This document shows, one piece after another, positions 52,803 through 62,159 of a DNA stretch of 64,000 bases; the first letter of the stretch is position 1, and every line of letters starts with the position of its first letter. This DNA comes from Thermogutta terrifontis. GTDB taxonomy: Bacteria > Planctomycetota > Planctomycetia > Pirellulales > Thermoguttaceae. Position numbers and translations under genes: made by a program. The notes beneath the pieces are model-generated. The model worked only from the letters and a program-made list of their open reading frames with translations, was not told the DNA's origin and did no database searches. The stretch is taken from assembly GCF_002277955.1 (NCBI RefSeq), contig NZ_CP018477.1, forward strand, positions 1,054,001-1,118,000, written 5' to 3'.

Positions 52803-54893
52803 GTGGCTGGGAATCCAGGTGTTCTTCAAACCCGGTTGAGCATCGTCAAACCACAGGAACTTATTTTTCCTGTGGCGATCATTGCCAGCGTCATTGTACT
52901 TCTGATTCCGCTGCCGGTGTGGCTGCTCGACTTTCTCTTAGCCACCAACATCACCGTGGCCATTATCATGCTTCTGACGACCATCTATGTGGCCACACCT
53001 CTGGAGTTTAATATTTTTCCCTCACTTCTCCTGGCTACCACGTTGATGCGGCTGGTTCTCAATGTAGCGACGACCCGCCTGATCTTGACACGAGCCGGGG
53101 AGGCCGGTTTGGAAGCGGCAGGGAGCGTCATTCGATCGTTCGGGGAATTTGTGGCGGGCGACCAAATCGTTGTCGGTCTGATTATTTTCGTAATCATCGT
53201 CGTCATTCAGTTTGTTGTGATCACCAAGGGTGCCACCCGTATCAGCGAAGTGGCTGCCCGATTCACTCTCGACGGCATGCCCGGGCGACAAATGGCTATC
53301 GACGCCGATTTGAACGCCGGGATCATCGATGAGAAAGAGGCCCAGCGGCGGCGGGAGGAAATCACACGGCAAGCGGACTTCTTCGGGGCAATGGACGGTG
53401 CCAGCAAGTTTGTACGCGGCGACGCCATCGCCGGCATTATTATTACGTTAGTGAATATAATCGGTGGTTTATTTATTGGGATGGTTCAGTTGGGGATGCC
53501 GTTCTCTCAGGCGGCGGCCCTGTACACGAAATTGACCATCGGCGATGGTCTGGTGAGCCAGGTTCCGGCATTTCTGATCTCTCTCGCTGCCGGTTTGCTT
53601 GTGACGCGGAGCAGCAGTCAGGTCAATTTGCCGGTGGAATTTCTTCGGCAGATGTTCGGCCGTCCGCAGACCCTCGCCGTGGCAGGGGGCTTTCTGGGAA
53701 TTCTGGTGTTTACGCAACTGCCGACGCTGCCTCTTCTGACGATCGGTGGGGCATGTGTGGCCTCGGCCATTTTGCTGTCTCAGAAGGCCAAGAAAAAGAA
53801 GCTTACTGAAGAGGCCAAAAAACAGGCAGAAACCGCCAAACCTCAGGAAGAGCGTATCGAGGATTATCTGCTGGTGGACCCGATGGAACTGGAGATCGGT
53901 GTCGGGCTGATTCGCCTGGCCGATCCTAAGCGCGGAGGCGATTTACTCGAGCGCATTCACCGCATCCGTAAGAACATTGCCGCGGACATCGGGATCATTC
54001 TACCGAAGGTTCGGATTCGCGATAACTTCCAACTCGATCAGCATCAATACCGAATCAAAATCGCCGGCGCACCGGTTGCCACGGGGACTGTTTATCCGCA
54101 GTTGCTCCTGGCGATGGACTCCGGGATGACGACGGGAAAGGTTCAGGGGATTGAAACCCGTGATCCAGCTTTTGGTGCACCCGCGTTATGGATTGAGCCC
54201 TCGCTCAAGGAGAAGGCAGAGATGTACGGCTATACGGTGGTGGAACCGGCGGCCGTGATCGCCACGCATCTTACAGAAACCATTCGGCGGCATGCGGACG
54301 AAATCCTTACCCGCGATGCTACCAAGCATCTCATCGAAGAGTTGAAAAAGACTTCACCCGCCGTTGTGGAGGATCTTATTCCCAACGTGATGCGTTTGGC
54401 GGAGGTGCAGCAAATTCTGCAGAATCTGCTGCGCGAAGGTGTGTCGATTCGGCAGCTTGGATTGATTCTGGAGACACTGGGCGACTACGCACCGCGGACG
54501 AAGGATCCCATTTTGTTGACCGAATTCGTCCGTGCCCGATTGGCCCGTGCGATTTCCACACGCTATCGCGATGCCGAGGGGCGGATGATGGTGGTCACGC
54601 TCGATCCTGTCCTGGAGGATCGGATTCGTGCCGGATTCGATCACACGGAGCGGGGCCTGTTTATCAGAATGTCACCCCAGAGCATCGAGGCCCTTTGCCG
54701 AGCGATCGGCAAGGAAATTTCCAAATTGACCACGCAGCACAGGCCACCCGTCCTGCTGGTCAGTCCGCAGATTCGGGCTGCCTTGAAGGAGATGACAGCC
54801 CCCTATTTACCCCAGCTTGTGGTGCTCAGCTATAACGAGATCACGCGGGACACGAAGATCGAGGCCGTTGGAATGGTGACGGACACCACGTGA
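52803..54893 (+). CDS. flhA: Flagellar export-gate protein FlhA
   Basis: A 696-residue protein of normal length. Eight membrane helices occupy about residues 15-320; the conserved FHIPEP-type region includes RFTLDGMPGRQMAIDADLNAG and a cytoplasmic ring domain (VDPMELEIGVGLIRLAD, QLGLILETLGDYAPRTKDP, MSPQSIEAL). The open frame reaches upstream to 52674, but GTG 52803 follows GGGAG with good spacing and matches the family N-terminus. It is divergent from the sulfotransferase. Confidence 0.95.
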   Translation: MAGNPGVLQTRLSIVKPQELIFPVAIIASVIVLLIPLPVWLLDFLLATNITVAIIMLLTTIYVATPLEFNIFPSLLLATTLMRLVLNVATTRLILTRAGEAGLEAAGSVIRSFGEFVAGDQIVVGLIIFVIIVVIQFVVITKGATRISEVAARFTLDGMPGRQMAIDADLNAGIIDEKEAQRRREEITRQADFFGAMDGASKFVRGDAIAGIIITLVNIIGGLFIGMVQLGMPFSQAAALYTKLTIGDGLVSQVPAFLISLAAGLLVTRSSSQVNLPVEFLRQMFGRPQTLAVAGGFLGILVFTQLPTLPLLTIGGACVASAILLSQKAKKKKLTEEAKKQAETAKPQEERIEDYLLVDPMELEIGVGLIRLADPKRGGDLLERIHRIRKNIAADIGIILPKVRIRDNFQLDQHQYRIKIAGAPVATGTVYPQLLLAMDSGMTTGKVQGIETRDPAFGAPALWIEPSLKEKAEMYGYTVVEPAAVIATHLTETIRRHADEILTRDATKHLIEELKKTSPAVVEDLIPNVMRLAEVQQILQNLLREGVSIRQLGLILETLGDYAPRTKDPILLTEFVRARLARAISTRYRDAEGRMMVVTLDPVLEDRIRAGFDHTERGLFIRMSPQSIEALCRAIGKEISKLTTQHRPPVLLVSPQIRAALKEMTAPYLPQLVVLSYNEITRDTKIEAVGMVTDTT

Positions 54894-55105
54894 TGAAGAG
54901 TGTCAATGAACGTGCGGATGGAAAACACGCAATCTGACACGGGGCGCATAACGGGAAAAGCGAGGTTAGCGACAAGAGATCAGGCCAAGAAAGTAAACGT
55001 TGATCACACCGTCGGTGTTACGGGAAAGGAAAAGCACATAAAGGACATAGCGACAGGCAATTTTTCCATTGTCCAGTGGGGAGCTTTCGGTTGGGGAACT
55101 TGATT

Positions 55106-56317
55106 ATGGACAACGTGGAAATTCGGACATTTCGGGCCAGCACAATGCATGAAGCGTTGGCGCTGGTGCGACGGGAGATGGGGCCCGACGCGGCCATTCT
55201 GCGAACGCGCGAAGTCCGCGCGCGTCGCTGGTTTGGGCTGTTGCCCGGACGACCGGAAATTGAAGTGGTCGCCTCATTTGGTGTGAATGTTCCGAGCCGT
55301 TTGCCTGCGGAGACGGGCACGTCTTCGCCATCCCGCCGCCCGCCCGCGGAAGGTGGTCTATCACTGGAACAGCCGGCGCCGGAAACCCGCGCGCTGATTC
55401 TCCGCGCAGCCCACGCGGGCATGGAGGTCCAGCAAAAGCTGGAAAACATGGAGCACATGCTGCGCAGCCTGTGCCGCCGAGCCGGCTCTTCCGGGCTGTA
55501 CGATTGGCCGGAGCCCCTGTTTCGGGTGTATGCCGATCTTATCGACGCGGACCTCAGCGAGGAGGATGCGCGAGAACTGCTGGAACGCGTTCGAGGAGAA
55601 TCCCTGCGAGACCGAATGGACGAGCCGATGCTCATTAAGGCTCGGCTGGCAAGAATTCTGGAAAGCGAGCTGGCGGCCACTCAGCCGATTAGGTTGACTC
55701 CCGGGCGATGTCGGGTGTGTGCCCTGGTTGGACCCACCGGCGTCGGAAAAACGACCACCATCGCGAAACTCGCCGCCAATTTTCGGCTGCGGGAGAACCG
55801 CCGGGTGGGGCTCATCACCATGGATACCTACCGCATCGCCGCCGTCGAGCAACTTCGCACCTATGCGGACATCATCGATCTGCCCATGCGCGTGGTATCA
55901 ACGCCTCGCGAAATGCAGGAAGCCGTTAGGAGTTTTGAAACGCTGGACCTTGTCCTCATCGACACGGCAGGACGAAGTCCCAAAGATGACATCAAAATCC
56001 GTGAGCTGCGCACACTCCTCACGGAAGCTGCGGCGGACGAAATCCACCTGGTGCTGAGTAGCGTGGCGGGAACAAAGGCCCTCCTGCAGACCCTTGAGCG
56101 GTTCCGGACGGTACGGCCAACGGCGCTCATACTCACCAAGCTCGATGAATCGCCCTCTTTTGGCGGACTGCTACCGGTGTTACGGGCTGCCGGGCTGCCC
56201 CTCAGCTATCTCACAAACGGTCAAAATGTCCCCGATGACATCGAGACGGCTCAACCCGCCCGAGTAGCACGGCTGATTCTGGGGATGGAAGGTCTCGTGA
56301 AGGAGCCGCACGCGTAA
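55106..56317 (+). CDS. flhF: Flagellar biosynthesis SRP-like GTPase FlhF
   Basis: A 403-residue protein. The FlhF N-terminus (VEIRTFRASTMHEALALVRREMGPDAAILRTR as two patches) is clear, then a linker, N-domain helices and the G domain with P-loop GPTGVGKT (209-216), DTYRIAAVEQLRTYADI and DTAGRSPKDD. FlhF sets the place and number of flagella and recruits FliF. FlhG, which acts on it, is the next gene. A 67-codon frame at 54900-55103 between flhA and flhF has weak support and is not annotated. Confidence 0.94.
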   Translation: MDNVEIRTFRASTMHEALALVRREMGPDAAILRTREVRARRWFGLLPGRPEIEVVASFGVNVPSRLPAETGTSSPSRRPPAEGGLSLEQPAPETRALILRAAHAGMEVQQKLENMEHMLRSLCRRAGSSGLYDWPEPLFRVYADLIDADLSEEDARELLERVRGESLRDRMDEPMLIKARLARILESELAATQPIRLTPGRCRVCALVGPTGVGKTTTIAKLAANFRLRENRRVGLITMDTYRIAAVEQLRTYADIIDLPMRVVSTPREMQEAVRSFETLDLVLIDTAGRSPKDDIKIRELRTLLTEAAADEIHLVLSSVAGTKALLQTLERFRTVRPTALILTKLDESPSFGGLLPVLRAAGLPLSYLTNGQNVPDDIETAQPARVARLILGMEGLVKEPHA

Positions 56318-56557
56318 TCACTGCAAAACGTTCGGAAACACGAACAACAAATCGTGGCATCGAGCTTCGGCGCTTTGGGTCAACAGGGCCACGTGACCCG
56401 CAGGTAAAATCGTGAAACAACGGCATTCGGTCAGTGCATGAGAAGGAAGGAGGCTGAAGCGTAACCCGCAAGAAACAGGCTGTTGCACCCCAAAAAAGCG
56501 GCAGTGTCGTACTGCGAGTAAAGAATGGACGTTCGTTGCACACGACATACGTTGACC

Positions 56558-57571
56558 ATGCAAGACCAGGCGTTTCGGCTGAGACAACTGGTTGTGGAAA
56601 GACGCCAGGGCAAGTTCCCATGGCCGAGCATTTTTCGCGTCGGTGTGTGGGGGGTGCAGGTGGGTGTGGGCGCGACGACGGTGGCTAAAGCTCTTCACGC
56701 ATCTTTACGGCTACGGGGACTTAAGGCCCAGTACGTAGGTTCGCGAATCGGTAACACCCGCGTGCGTGAGGCGATGGAGTCGGACGGTTTCCTCCCCGCT
56801 TCGGAGGGACCGGATCTGAACACTGAGGCAATCCGAGCGGAGCATGGTCCGCTTGGCCATACCGGGCGAGAGTTACTGGCTGGCGACGGATTATTCACGC
56901 GGGAAGTTGATCTCTCCCAGGTGGCGACAACACCAATTTTTAAAGAGGAAGGGGGAATAAGTTCCATTTGCTGGATTGTGACGGATTGCGAATCGGGCGA
57001 AGGCGAAGCTCCCAATGCCGATTGGAGTTGTTTCGAGGCGGTCGTGCTTGTCACCACTGCGGAACCCCTCGCTGTGATGACGGCCTACAAGTGGCTCAAG
57101 CGTTTTCGCGATCACGGAGTTCCCCAGCGGAGTATCGTGGTGGTCAATCGCACGTGTGATCTGACCGTTGGCACGGAAATGGGGCATCGACTCCAGGTTG
57201 CCTGCGAGCGGTTCATGGCCGTCAGTCCCCCGATTGCCGTACTTCCGGAGGTGTCCAGCTTGCGAGAAACGACCGTAAGGTTGCGGTCCTCGGAAAACGG
57301 GGGGAACCATCACCAGGTGGTTGACAGCGCCGTGGCAGAGCACGCAGAAGGATGGCAATCCGAGAAGACGTGGTGGAAAGCGATCAATGGATTGACGGAG
57401 TGCCTCTTCCGGCTGGTTTTGCCCGGGAATCCGTTTGCGGTTGGCCTTGCCCACCGGACAGGGCAGGACGAAGGTAGGGATCTGGCAAACTATACCGAGG
57501 AAAATGTTTATACAGGCTCAGTGGAAGATTTCGGTGGAGGAAAACAGCCTAAAGATCAAGAAAACCTCTGA
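56558..57571 (+). CDS. flhG: FlhG/YlxH-like MinD-family protein with a degenerate P-loop
   Basis: A 337-residue protein placed after flhF, where flhG belongs. The N-terminus keeps the FlhF-activating DQAxxLR motif (DQAFRLR, residues 3-9). The following ParA/MinD-type P-loop is degraded: instead of GKGGVGKT it reads GVQVGVGATT (32-41), without either lysine. The central MinD-like fold is still traceable (VVLVTTAEPLAVMTAYKWLK, SIVVVNRTC, IAVLPEVSSL). It may bind FlhF but probably does not hydrolyse ATP. ATG 56525 is an alternative start with eleven more residues. Confidence 0.75.
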   Translation: MQDQAFRLRQLVVERRQGKFPWPSIFRVGVWGVQVGVGATTVAKALHASLRLRGLKAQYVGSRIGNTRVREAMESDGFLPASEGPDLNTEAIRAEHGPLGHTGRELLAGDGLFTREVDLSQVATTPIFKEEGGISSICWIVTDCESGEGEAPNADWSCFEAVVLVTTAEPLAVMTAYKWLKRFRDHGVPQRSIVVVNRTCDLTVGTEMGHRLQVACERFMAVSPPIAVLPEVSSLRETTVRLRSSENGGNHHQVVDSAVAEHAEGWQSEKTWWKAINGLTECLFRLVLPGNPFAVGLAHRTGQDEGRDLANYTEENVYTGSVEDFGGGKQPKDQENL

Positions 57572-57718
57572 ATGTTGAACGCCACTTTAGCCGATAAAAA
57601 TGGAGCACTCGAAGAATGTCTGGAATAAACCACAAGGCCCCTGATTACCTATCTCGGCCAATAAAGCTACAAAACTTGGGCAAGATTCGGTTTTTCCGCC
57701 AGAAAGTGGATCACCACC

Positions 57719-57967
57719 GTGGGTCGGATTTGTGCCGGAATCTTGGGACCTTTGGCGATGGTCGGTGCCATCGTTCATGGTTTGATCCACGGCGCGGATG
57801 TCAATGAAATCCTCTGGCGAAGTTGGGTGTGCCTTGTGGTTTTTTCCATTGTGGGAGGCGTTCTGGGGATCATTGCGGAGTCGGTTATCAGGGAGTCCAT
57901 TCAACAGCGGTTGAAAGAAGAGCTGGCAAGCCGGGCTCAATCCTCTCAAGCTGCAGGGACGACCTGA
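57719..57967 (+). CDS. Small two-helix membrane protein upstream of fliA
   Basis: An 82-residue protein from GTG 57719, not recognised. Two hydrophobic segments (about 4-25 and 34-57) are followed by a charged helical tail (IRESIQQRLKEELASRAQ). The ribosome binding site is weak. The frame extends only to about 57665 without an ATG. Its position between flhG and fliA, on the same strand, suggests a flagellar role, but this is inference. Confidence 0.55.
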   Translation: MGRICAGILGPLAMVGAIVHGLIHGADVNEILWRSWVCLVVFSIVGGVLGIIAESVIRESIQQRLKEELASRAQSSQAAGTT

Positions 57968-58206
57968 AGAATTCCCATGGGGGGTGAAATCTGCGGGCGG
58001 GAATCGGGGAACCTGAGGGAATCATTGCAATATCGGTAGTGGCATCACGATCCAGGCACGGGGGAGACGCAAGGATGAGTCGCCCGAGAGCCACAAAGGC
58101 AGCGGCATCATCGACCGCGGTTCGATCTCGGCAGAAAACAGTCACACAACAGAAAACGGCGGATTCAAAGAGTTCATCTGGAGAGCGCACCATCAGGGAG
58201 GATTCT

Positions 58207-58989
58207 ATGCCCACCACTGTCGCTCCGGAGGATGTGGAGCAGCTTTGGATCGAGTTCAAGAAAAACCCTCAAAATCAGGAATTGCGCAATCGTCTTATTG
58301 AAATCTACCTGCCCCTGGTGAAATACAACGCCGAACGAATCTGGGCGAGACTGCCTGAAGGCGTCGAGCTGGACGATCTCATTTCGGCGGGTGTTTTCGG
58401 CTTGATGGACGCCATTGACGCCTTCGATCTTTCCCGGGGTGTCAAGTTTGAAACATATTGTGTTCCCCGGATTCGTGGGGCGATGCTGGACGAACTTCGC
58501 ACCATGGACTGGGTTCCGCGGTTGGTGCGATCGAAGGCCAGCAAGCTCAACGAGGCGTGCAAAGCGCTGGAAGCCAAATTGGGGCGTCAGCCGAGTGACT
58601 CCGAATTGGCCGAAGAGCTGGGCATGACGATCGAAGAGCTGGAAAAGATGAAGATGGAGGCCAGTGCCGTCAACCTCATCAGCCTCAACAAGAAGTGGTA
58701 CGAAACGGACAGCTACAAAGACGTCCGGGAAATCGACATCCTGGAGGATAAAAAGGGTGAAGACCCCACCCGCCGGATTGAAAAAAGCGATCTCATGCGC
58801 TTGATCACCAAGGGACTCAGTCGGAACGAGCGACTCATCCTCATCCTGTATTACTATGAAGAGCTGACAATGAAAGAAATTGGCGCGACGCTCGATCTCT
58901 CGGAAAGCCGCGTCAGCCAGATGCACAGCGCCATTGTCCAGAGGCTACAGCAGCAACTCACACGTCGCCGTGCCGAACTGGGCACGTAA
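58207..58989 (+). CDS. fliA: Flagellar sigma factor FliA (sigma-28/WhiG family)
   Basis: A 260-residue sigma factor. Region 2 reads DDLISAGVFGLMDAIDAFD and GVKFETYCVPRIRGAMLDEL; region 3 SDSELAEELGMTIEELEKM; region 4 LTMKEIGATLDLSESRVSQM, the DNA-binding helix-turn-helix. It directs RNA polymerase to late flagellar promoters and is held by FlgM. ATG 58207 with GGGAGG before it was chosen; the frame reaches 58039 but the extra 56 residues are low-complexity. Confidence 0.95.
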   Translation: MPTTVAPEDVEQLWIEFKKNPQNQELRNRLIEIYLPLVKYNAERIWARLPEGVELDDLISAGVFGLMDAIDAFDLSRGVKFETYCVPRIRGAMLDELRTMDWVPRLVRSKASKLNEACKALEAKLGRQPSDSELAEELGMTIEELEKMKMEASAVNLISLNKKWYETDSYKDVREIDILEDKKGEDPTRRIEKSDLMRLITKGLSRNERLILILYYYEELTMKEIGATLDLSESRVSQMHSAIVQRLQQQLTRRRAELGT

Positions 58990-59046
58990 TTCAGCAGCGA
59001 TTTCCCTGAGCTGTTCTCCCCGCAATTGTGCGTAGGCCCTACGATA

Positions 59047-59084
59047 CGTCCCTTCGGGTGTCTCCTGATAGGGACGCATTTTTT
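59047..59084 (+). terminator. Possible intrinsic terminator after fliA
   Basis: CGTCCC (59047-59052) and GGGACG (59071-59076) form a 6-bp stem around an 18-nt loop, followed by CATTTTTT. It lies 60 bp after the fliA stop on the same strand. Confidence 0.5.
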
Positions 59085-59194
59085 CCCTCCTGCACCTCTG
59101 CCAAAATAGTTGGCGCACTGACCTACCCCACGTTGTTTCCGCACCAGGAAAGGCGTGTGAACCCCGGCAACGTCTTGAGAAACGTAAGATTTAG

Positions 59195-59460
59195 CCCGGA
59201 GGAACCAGCTTGTCGGGTCCGTTTTTCCCGGAGGGACGTGCTTGTCACGTCCACCGTCGAACGTTCGATCCTCCATTCCCTGTCACCGGGCACGACAAGC
59301 GTGCCCCTCCGAAAGATTCCTCGGAGGGACCTGCTCCTCGGAGGGACCTGCTTGTCAGGTCTGCCATTGAACGTTCGATTCTCCATTGCCTCTCACCGGG
59401 CACGACGAGCGTGCCCCTCCGAAGGACTCCTCGGAGGGACGCGCTTGTCAGGTCCATGTC
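59195..59460 (+). repeat. Tandem-like array of approximately 105-bp palindromic repeats
   Basis: Two near-identical units (about 59229-59330 and 59339-59437) each hold GGAGGGACxTGCTTGTCAxGTC, then GAACGTTCGAT, then CCGGGCACGAC(A/G)AGCGTGCCCCTCC and a CTCGG end. Partial copies flank them (59199-59225 and 59431-59455). The first half also occurs at 20573-20611. No supported gene lies between fliA and the esterase. Confidence 0.8.
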
Positions 59461-59474
59461 CCGCCGGTTAAACG

Positions 59475-59502
59475 GTAGGGGCAATTCATGAGTTGCCCCT
59501 AC
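59475..59502. repeat. 28-bp palindromic element, second copy
   Basis: GTAGGGGCAATTC-AT-GAGTTGCCCCTAC differs at two positions from the perfect palindrome at 20777-20804, which keeps one arm identical. It closes the repeat array upstream of the esterase gene. Confidence 0.85.
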
Positions 59503-59674
59503 AACACATTCAGGCTTTGACTGCTCCCAGGTCCCAACGAAAAGTGGGGATGAGTCCGAGTTGCTGGCTGCTTGCATCGCTGCCGCCAATTGTTATAACA
59601 CCTGGTGGACCTTTGGACGCGATCTGGTGAATCTGTGGAGCTGTTTAGTCCTACAGGAGACGAGGGTGAATTCC

Positions 59675-61864
59675 ATGAAGCGACCGACGCTCTTGGTGGC
59701 AACGATTGCTTTGCTAGCGGTGGCCGGGCGGACTGCCATCGCCGTTGATAACAAAGTGCTTCCCCCCGACTATCGTCTGGACGACGCACGCTTTGGAAAA
59801 CTGAAGACGCTCGACGATTACTTTCCTTTTCATCCGCCTCAGGATTTGAAGACCTGGGAAGCACGGCGGGAGCGCGTGCAAAGACAGGTTCTCGTGGCTG
59901 CCGGGCTTTGGCCCATGCCAGAGCGACCACCCATCCATGCCGTGATCCACGGGCTTGTGGATCGCGGCGATTATACGGTCGAAAGGGTCTATTTCGAGAG
60001 TTATCCGGGCTTCTACGTGACCGGCAATCTGTACCGTCCTAAGAATGGGAAGAAGCCCTATCCCGCGGTGCTCAGCCCTCACGGTCACTGGCAAAATGGC
60101 CGTTTTTATGATGCCGGCCCGGAAAAGGTCCTCTGGGACATTGTGAATGGAGCCGAGCGTTTCGAACGCGGTGGACGCTATCCACTCCAAGCCCGGTGCG
60201 TTCAGCTTGCCCGGATGGGCTGCATAGTCTTTCACTACGACATGGTGGGCTATGCCGACAGCGTGCAACTTCCCCATCGGCCTGGTGTGCGGGCACACAT
60301 GAACACACCCACGCGCTGGGGTTATTTCAGCCCTCAGGCCGAGCTTCATCTGCAGAACATGCTCGGTTTGCAGACGTTCAATTCCATCCGGGCACTGGAT
60401 TTTTTGTGCAGCTTGCCGGACGTGGACACCAAACGGATTGGGGTCACCGGGGCGAGCGGTGGGGGAACCCAAACTTTTCTTCTATGTGCGGTCGATCCCC
60501 GTCCCGCGGTGTCGTTCCCCGCGGTGATGGTCTCCACGGCGATGCAGGGCGGATGCACCTGTGAGAATGCATGTTATTTGCGGATAGACACCGGAAATGT
60601 GGAGTTTGCCGCCCTGTTTGCCCCCAAACCGCTGGGGATGACGGCGGCGGACGACTGGACCAAGGAAATCGCCACCAAAGGTCTGCCCGAACTCAAGCAA
60701 CTTTACAGCCTCTATGGCGTTCCCGACAACGTGATGGCCAAGCCGCTGCTCCAATTTCCCCATAATTACAACTATGTTTCCCGAGAGGTCATGTACCACT
60801 GGATGAACAAGCATCTCCACCTGGGTCTGAAGGAACCTGTGGTGGAGGAAGACTTCGAGCCGCTTTCACGGGAAGAGATGACGGTTTGGGATGACCAGCA
60901 TCCGCGTCCCGAGGGCGGTGAAGAATGGGAGCGGCGGTTCCTGGAAAACCTGACCACGCTCACGCAAAAACAGCTCGAATCCCTCATTCCGCAGGACGCG
61001 TCGGGTTGGGCGGAATTCCGCCGGATTATCGGTGGTGCCTACGACGTGATGATTGGGCGGCCGGTCCCGTCAGCGGAGGAAGTCAAGGTCGAGACCCTTC
61101 GCTCCGAAAAGCGGGAAGATGGTGAATGGCGGGCGATCGTGATTCGTCAAACCGCACGTCAGGAGAGTGTCCCCGCGTGGCTCATTCTTCCTCCAGGTAA
61201 TGTGAAGGCCACCGTCATCTGGGTGGCGGAGAATGGGAAACAGGATCTCCTGGGCGAAGAAGGTCAGCTCCACCCGGCCGCCGCCCGGTTGTTGCGTCAA
61301 GGGGCGGCGCTTCTCCTGCCGGATCTTCTGGGACAGGGGGAGGCCACCCCCGATGGAACACCGATCGTCAAAGCCCGCCTTGTCCGAGAGGATTACGCGG
61401 GTTACACGTTCGGCTATAATCCGCCAATGTTTGCCCAGCGAGTCCACGATATTCTGCTGGCTGTCCGCGCCGTGAAGACGCTCCCTCCGTTGGCGGAGCG
61501 GCGGCTCGTACTTATAGGCCTCAAAGGGGCGGGGCACTGGGTGGCCGGTGCTCGCTGCCAGGCCGGCGAACTCGTTGATCTTGCCATCATCGACACGGGC
61601 GGCTTCCGCTTCGCATCGGTCAATGCCTTTGACGACCCCCATTTCTTCCCTGGCGCTGCGAAATACTTTGATCTCCCGGGCCTCCTCGCCCTGTCGGCGC
61701 CGCATGCGTTGTGGTTGGCGGGGGAAAGTAGTGAAAAAGCAGGACTGGTGGGCCAGGTTTATCGCGCGGCCGGATCGGAAGAAAAACTCAGGGTTTTCCC
61801 GAGCTTTGCACTCCAGGTTGACGCCGAGTGGCTTAACGAATTGGCCAACTGGATGGAGAAGTGA
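59675..61864 (+). CDS. Secreted alpha/beta-hydrolase, acetyl-xylan-esterase-like
   Basis: A 729-residue protein with a signal peptide (residues about 5-24). The alpha/beta-hydrolase domain shows an oxyanion stretch LSPHGHW (133-139) and the nucleophile elbow GASGG (259-263, Ser261). A second, divergent hydrolase-like half follows (VIWVAENGKQDLLG, ALLLPDLLGQGEATPDG, LIGLKGAGHW, about 500-729) without an obvious Ser elbow, perhaps a duplicated, inactive copy. Such two-domain proteins are common in planctomycetes and are thought to deacylate plant polysaccharides. ATG 59675 follows GAGGGTG. Confidence 0.75.
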   Translation: MKRPTLLVATIALLAVAGRTAIAVDNKVLPPDYRLDDARFGKLKTLDDYFPFHPPQDLKTWEARRERVQRQVLVAAGLWPMPERPPIHAVIHGLVDRGDYTVERVYFESYPGFYVTGNLYRPKNGKKPYPAVLSPHGHWQNGRFYDAGPEKVLWDIVNGAERFERGGRYPLQARCVQLARMGCIVFHYDMVGYADSVQLPHRPGVRAHMNTPTRWGYFSPQAELHLQNMLGLQTFNSIRALDFLCSLPDVDTKRIGVTGASGGGTQTFLLCAVDPRPAVSFPAVMVSTAMQGGCTCENACYLRIDTGNVEFAALFAPKPLGMTAADDWTKEIATKGLPELKQLYSLYGVPDNVMAKPLLQFPHNYNYVSREVMYHWMNKHLHLGLKEPVVEEDFEPLSREEMTVWDDQHPRPEGGEEWERRFLENLTTLTQKQLESLIPQDASGWAEFRRIIGGAYDVMIGRPVPSAEEVKVETLRSEKREDGEWRAIVIRQTARQESVPAWLILPPGNVKATVIWVAENGKQDLLGEEGQLHPAAARLLRQGAALLLPDLLGQGEATPDGTPIVKARLVREDYAGYTFGYNPPMFAQRVHDILLAVRAVKTLPPLAERRLVLIGLKGAGHWVAGARCQAGELVDLAIIDTGGFRFASVNAFDDPHFFPGAAKYFDLPGLLALSAPHALWLAGESSEKAGLVGQVYRAAGSEEKLRVFPSFALQVDAEWLNELANWMEK

Positions 61865-61925
61865 GGAGGGTTAGGTAAAGCTGTGATAATTTAGCGAACA
61901 TAAACCTGGGCCGCATTGGGTCAAC

Positions 61926-62159
61926 TCACTCACCGTCACGGCAGCCGGCTTCGTCCGCGGAGCGTTGTTGCCATTGTCGGCGCTCGATCCGGAATCGGCG
62001 GGGAGACCCGTGTTCCGCGATCACCTTTTCCCAGTAGGCTTCCATTTCCTGCTGGAATCGACGAAAAGCCTCCAACGAAACCCGGATGGGAACGGGGGTG
62101 TTTTCGTGAGCGTGACGGCTCTTTCGGCTGCAATCGAACTGGGCGCCGTTCATAACCAT
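61926..62159 (-). CDS. Small hypothetical protein (77 aa)
   Basis: Not recognised. The ATG is preceded by AGGGGG, and residues 28-50 form a plausible charged amphipathic helix (EAFRRFQQEMEAYWEKVIAEH). Polar overall, without membrane segment. It is convergent with the esterase gene. Chance open frame is possible. Confidence 0.4.
   Translation of the reverse strand: MVMNGAQFDCSRKSRHAHENTPVPIRVSLEAFRRFQQEMEAYWEKVIAEHGSPRRFRIERRQWQQRSADEAGCRDGE

Noticed and set aside
54900-55103. 67-codon frame between flhA and flhF, GTG start
   Set aside because: No ribosome binding site, no recognisable pattern, ends just before the flhF start; low-complexity polar sequence.
57590-57597. GCCGATAA, a perfect sigma-28 -10 box upstream of the small membrane gene and fliA
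   Set aside because: No TAAA-type -35 at the required 15-bp distance (the sequence there is AATG), so a chance match is as likely.
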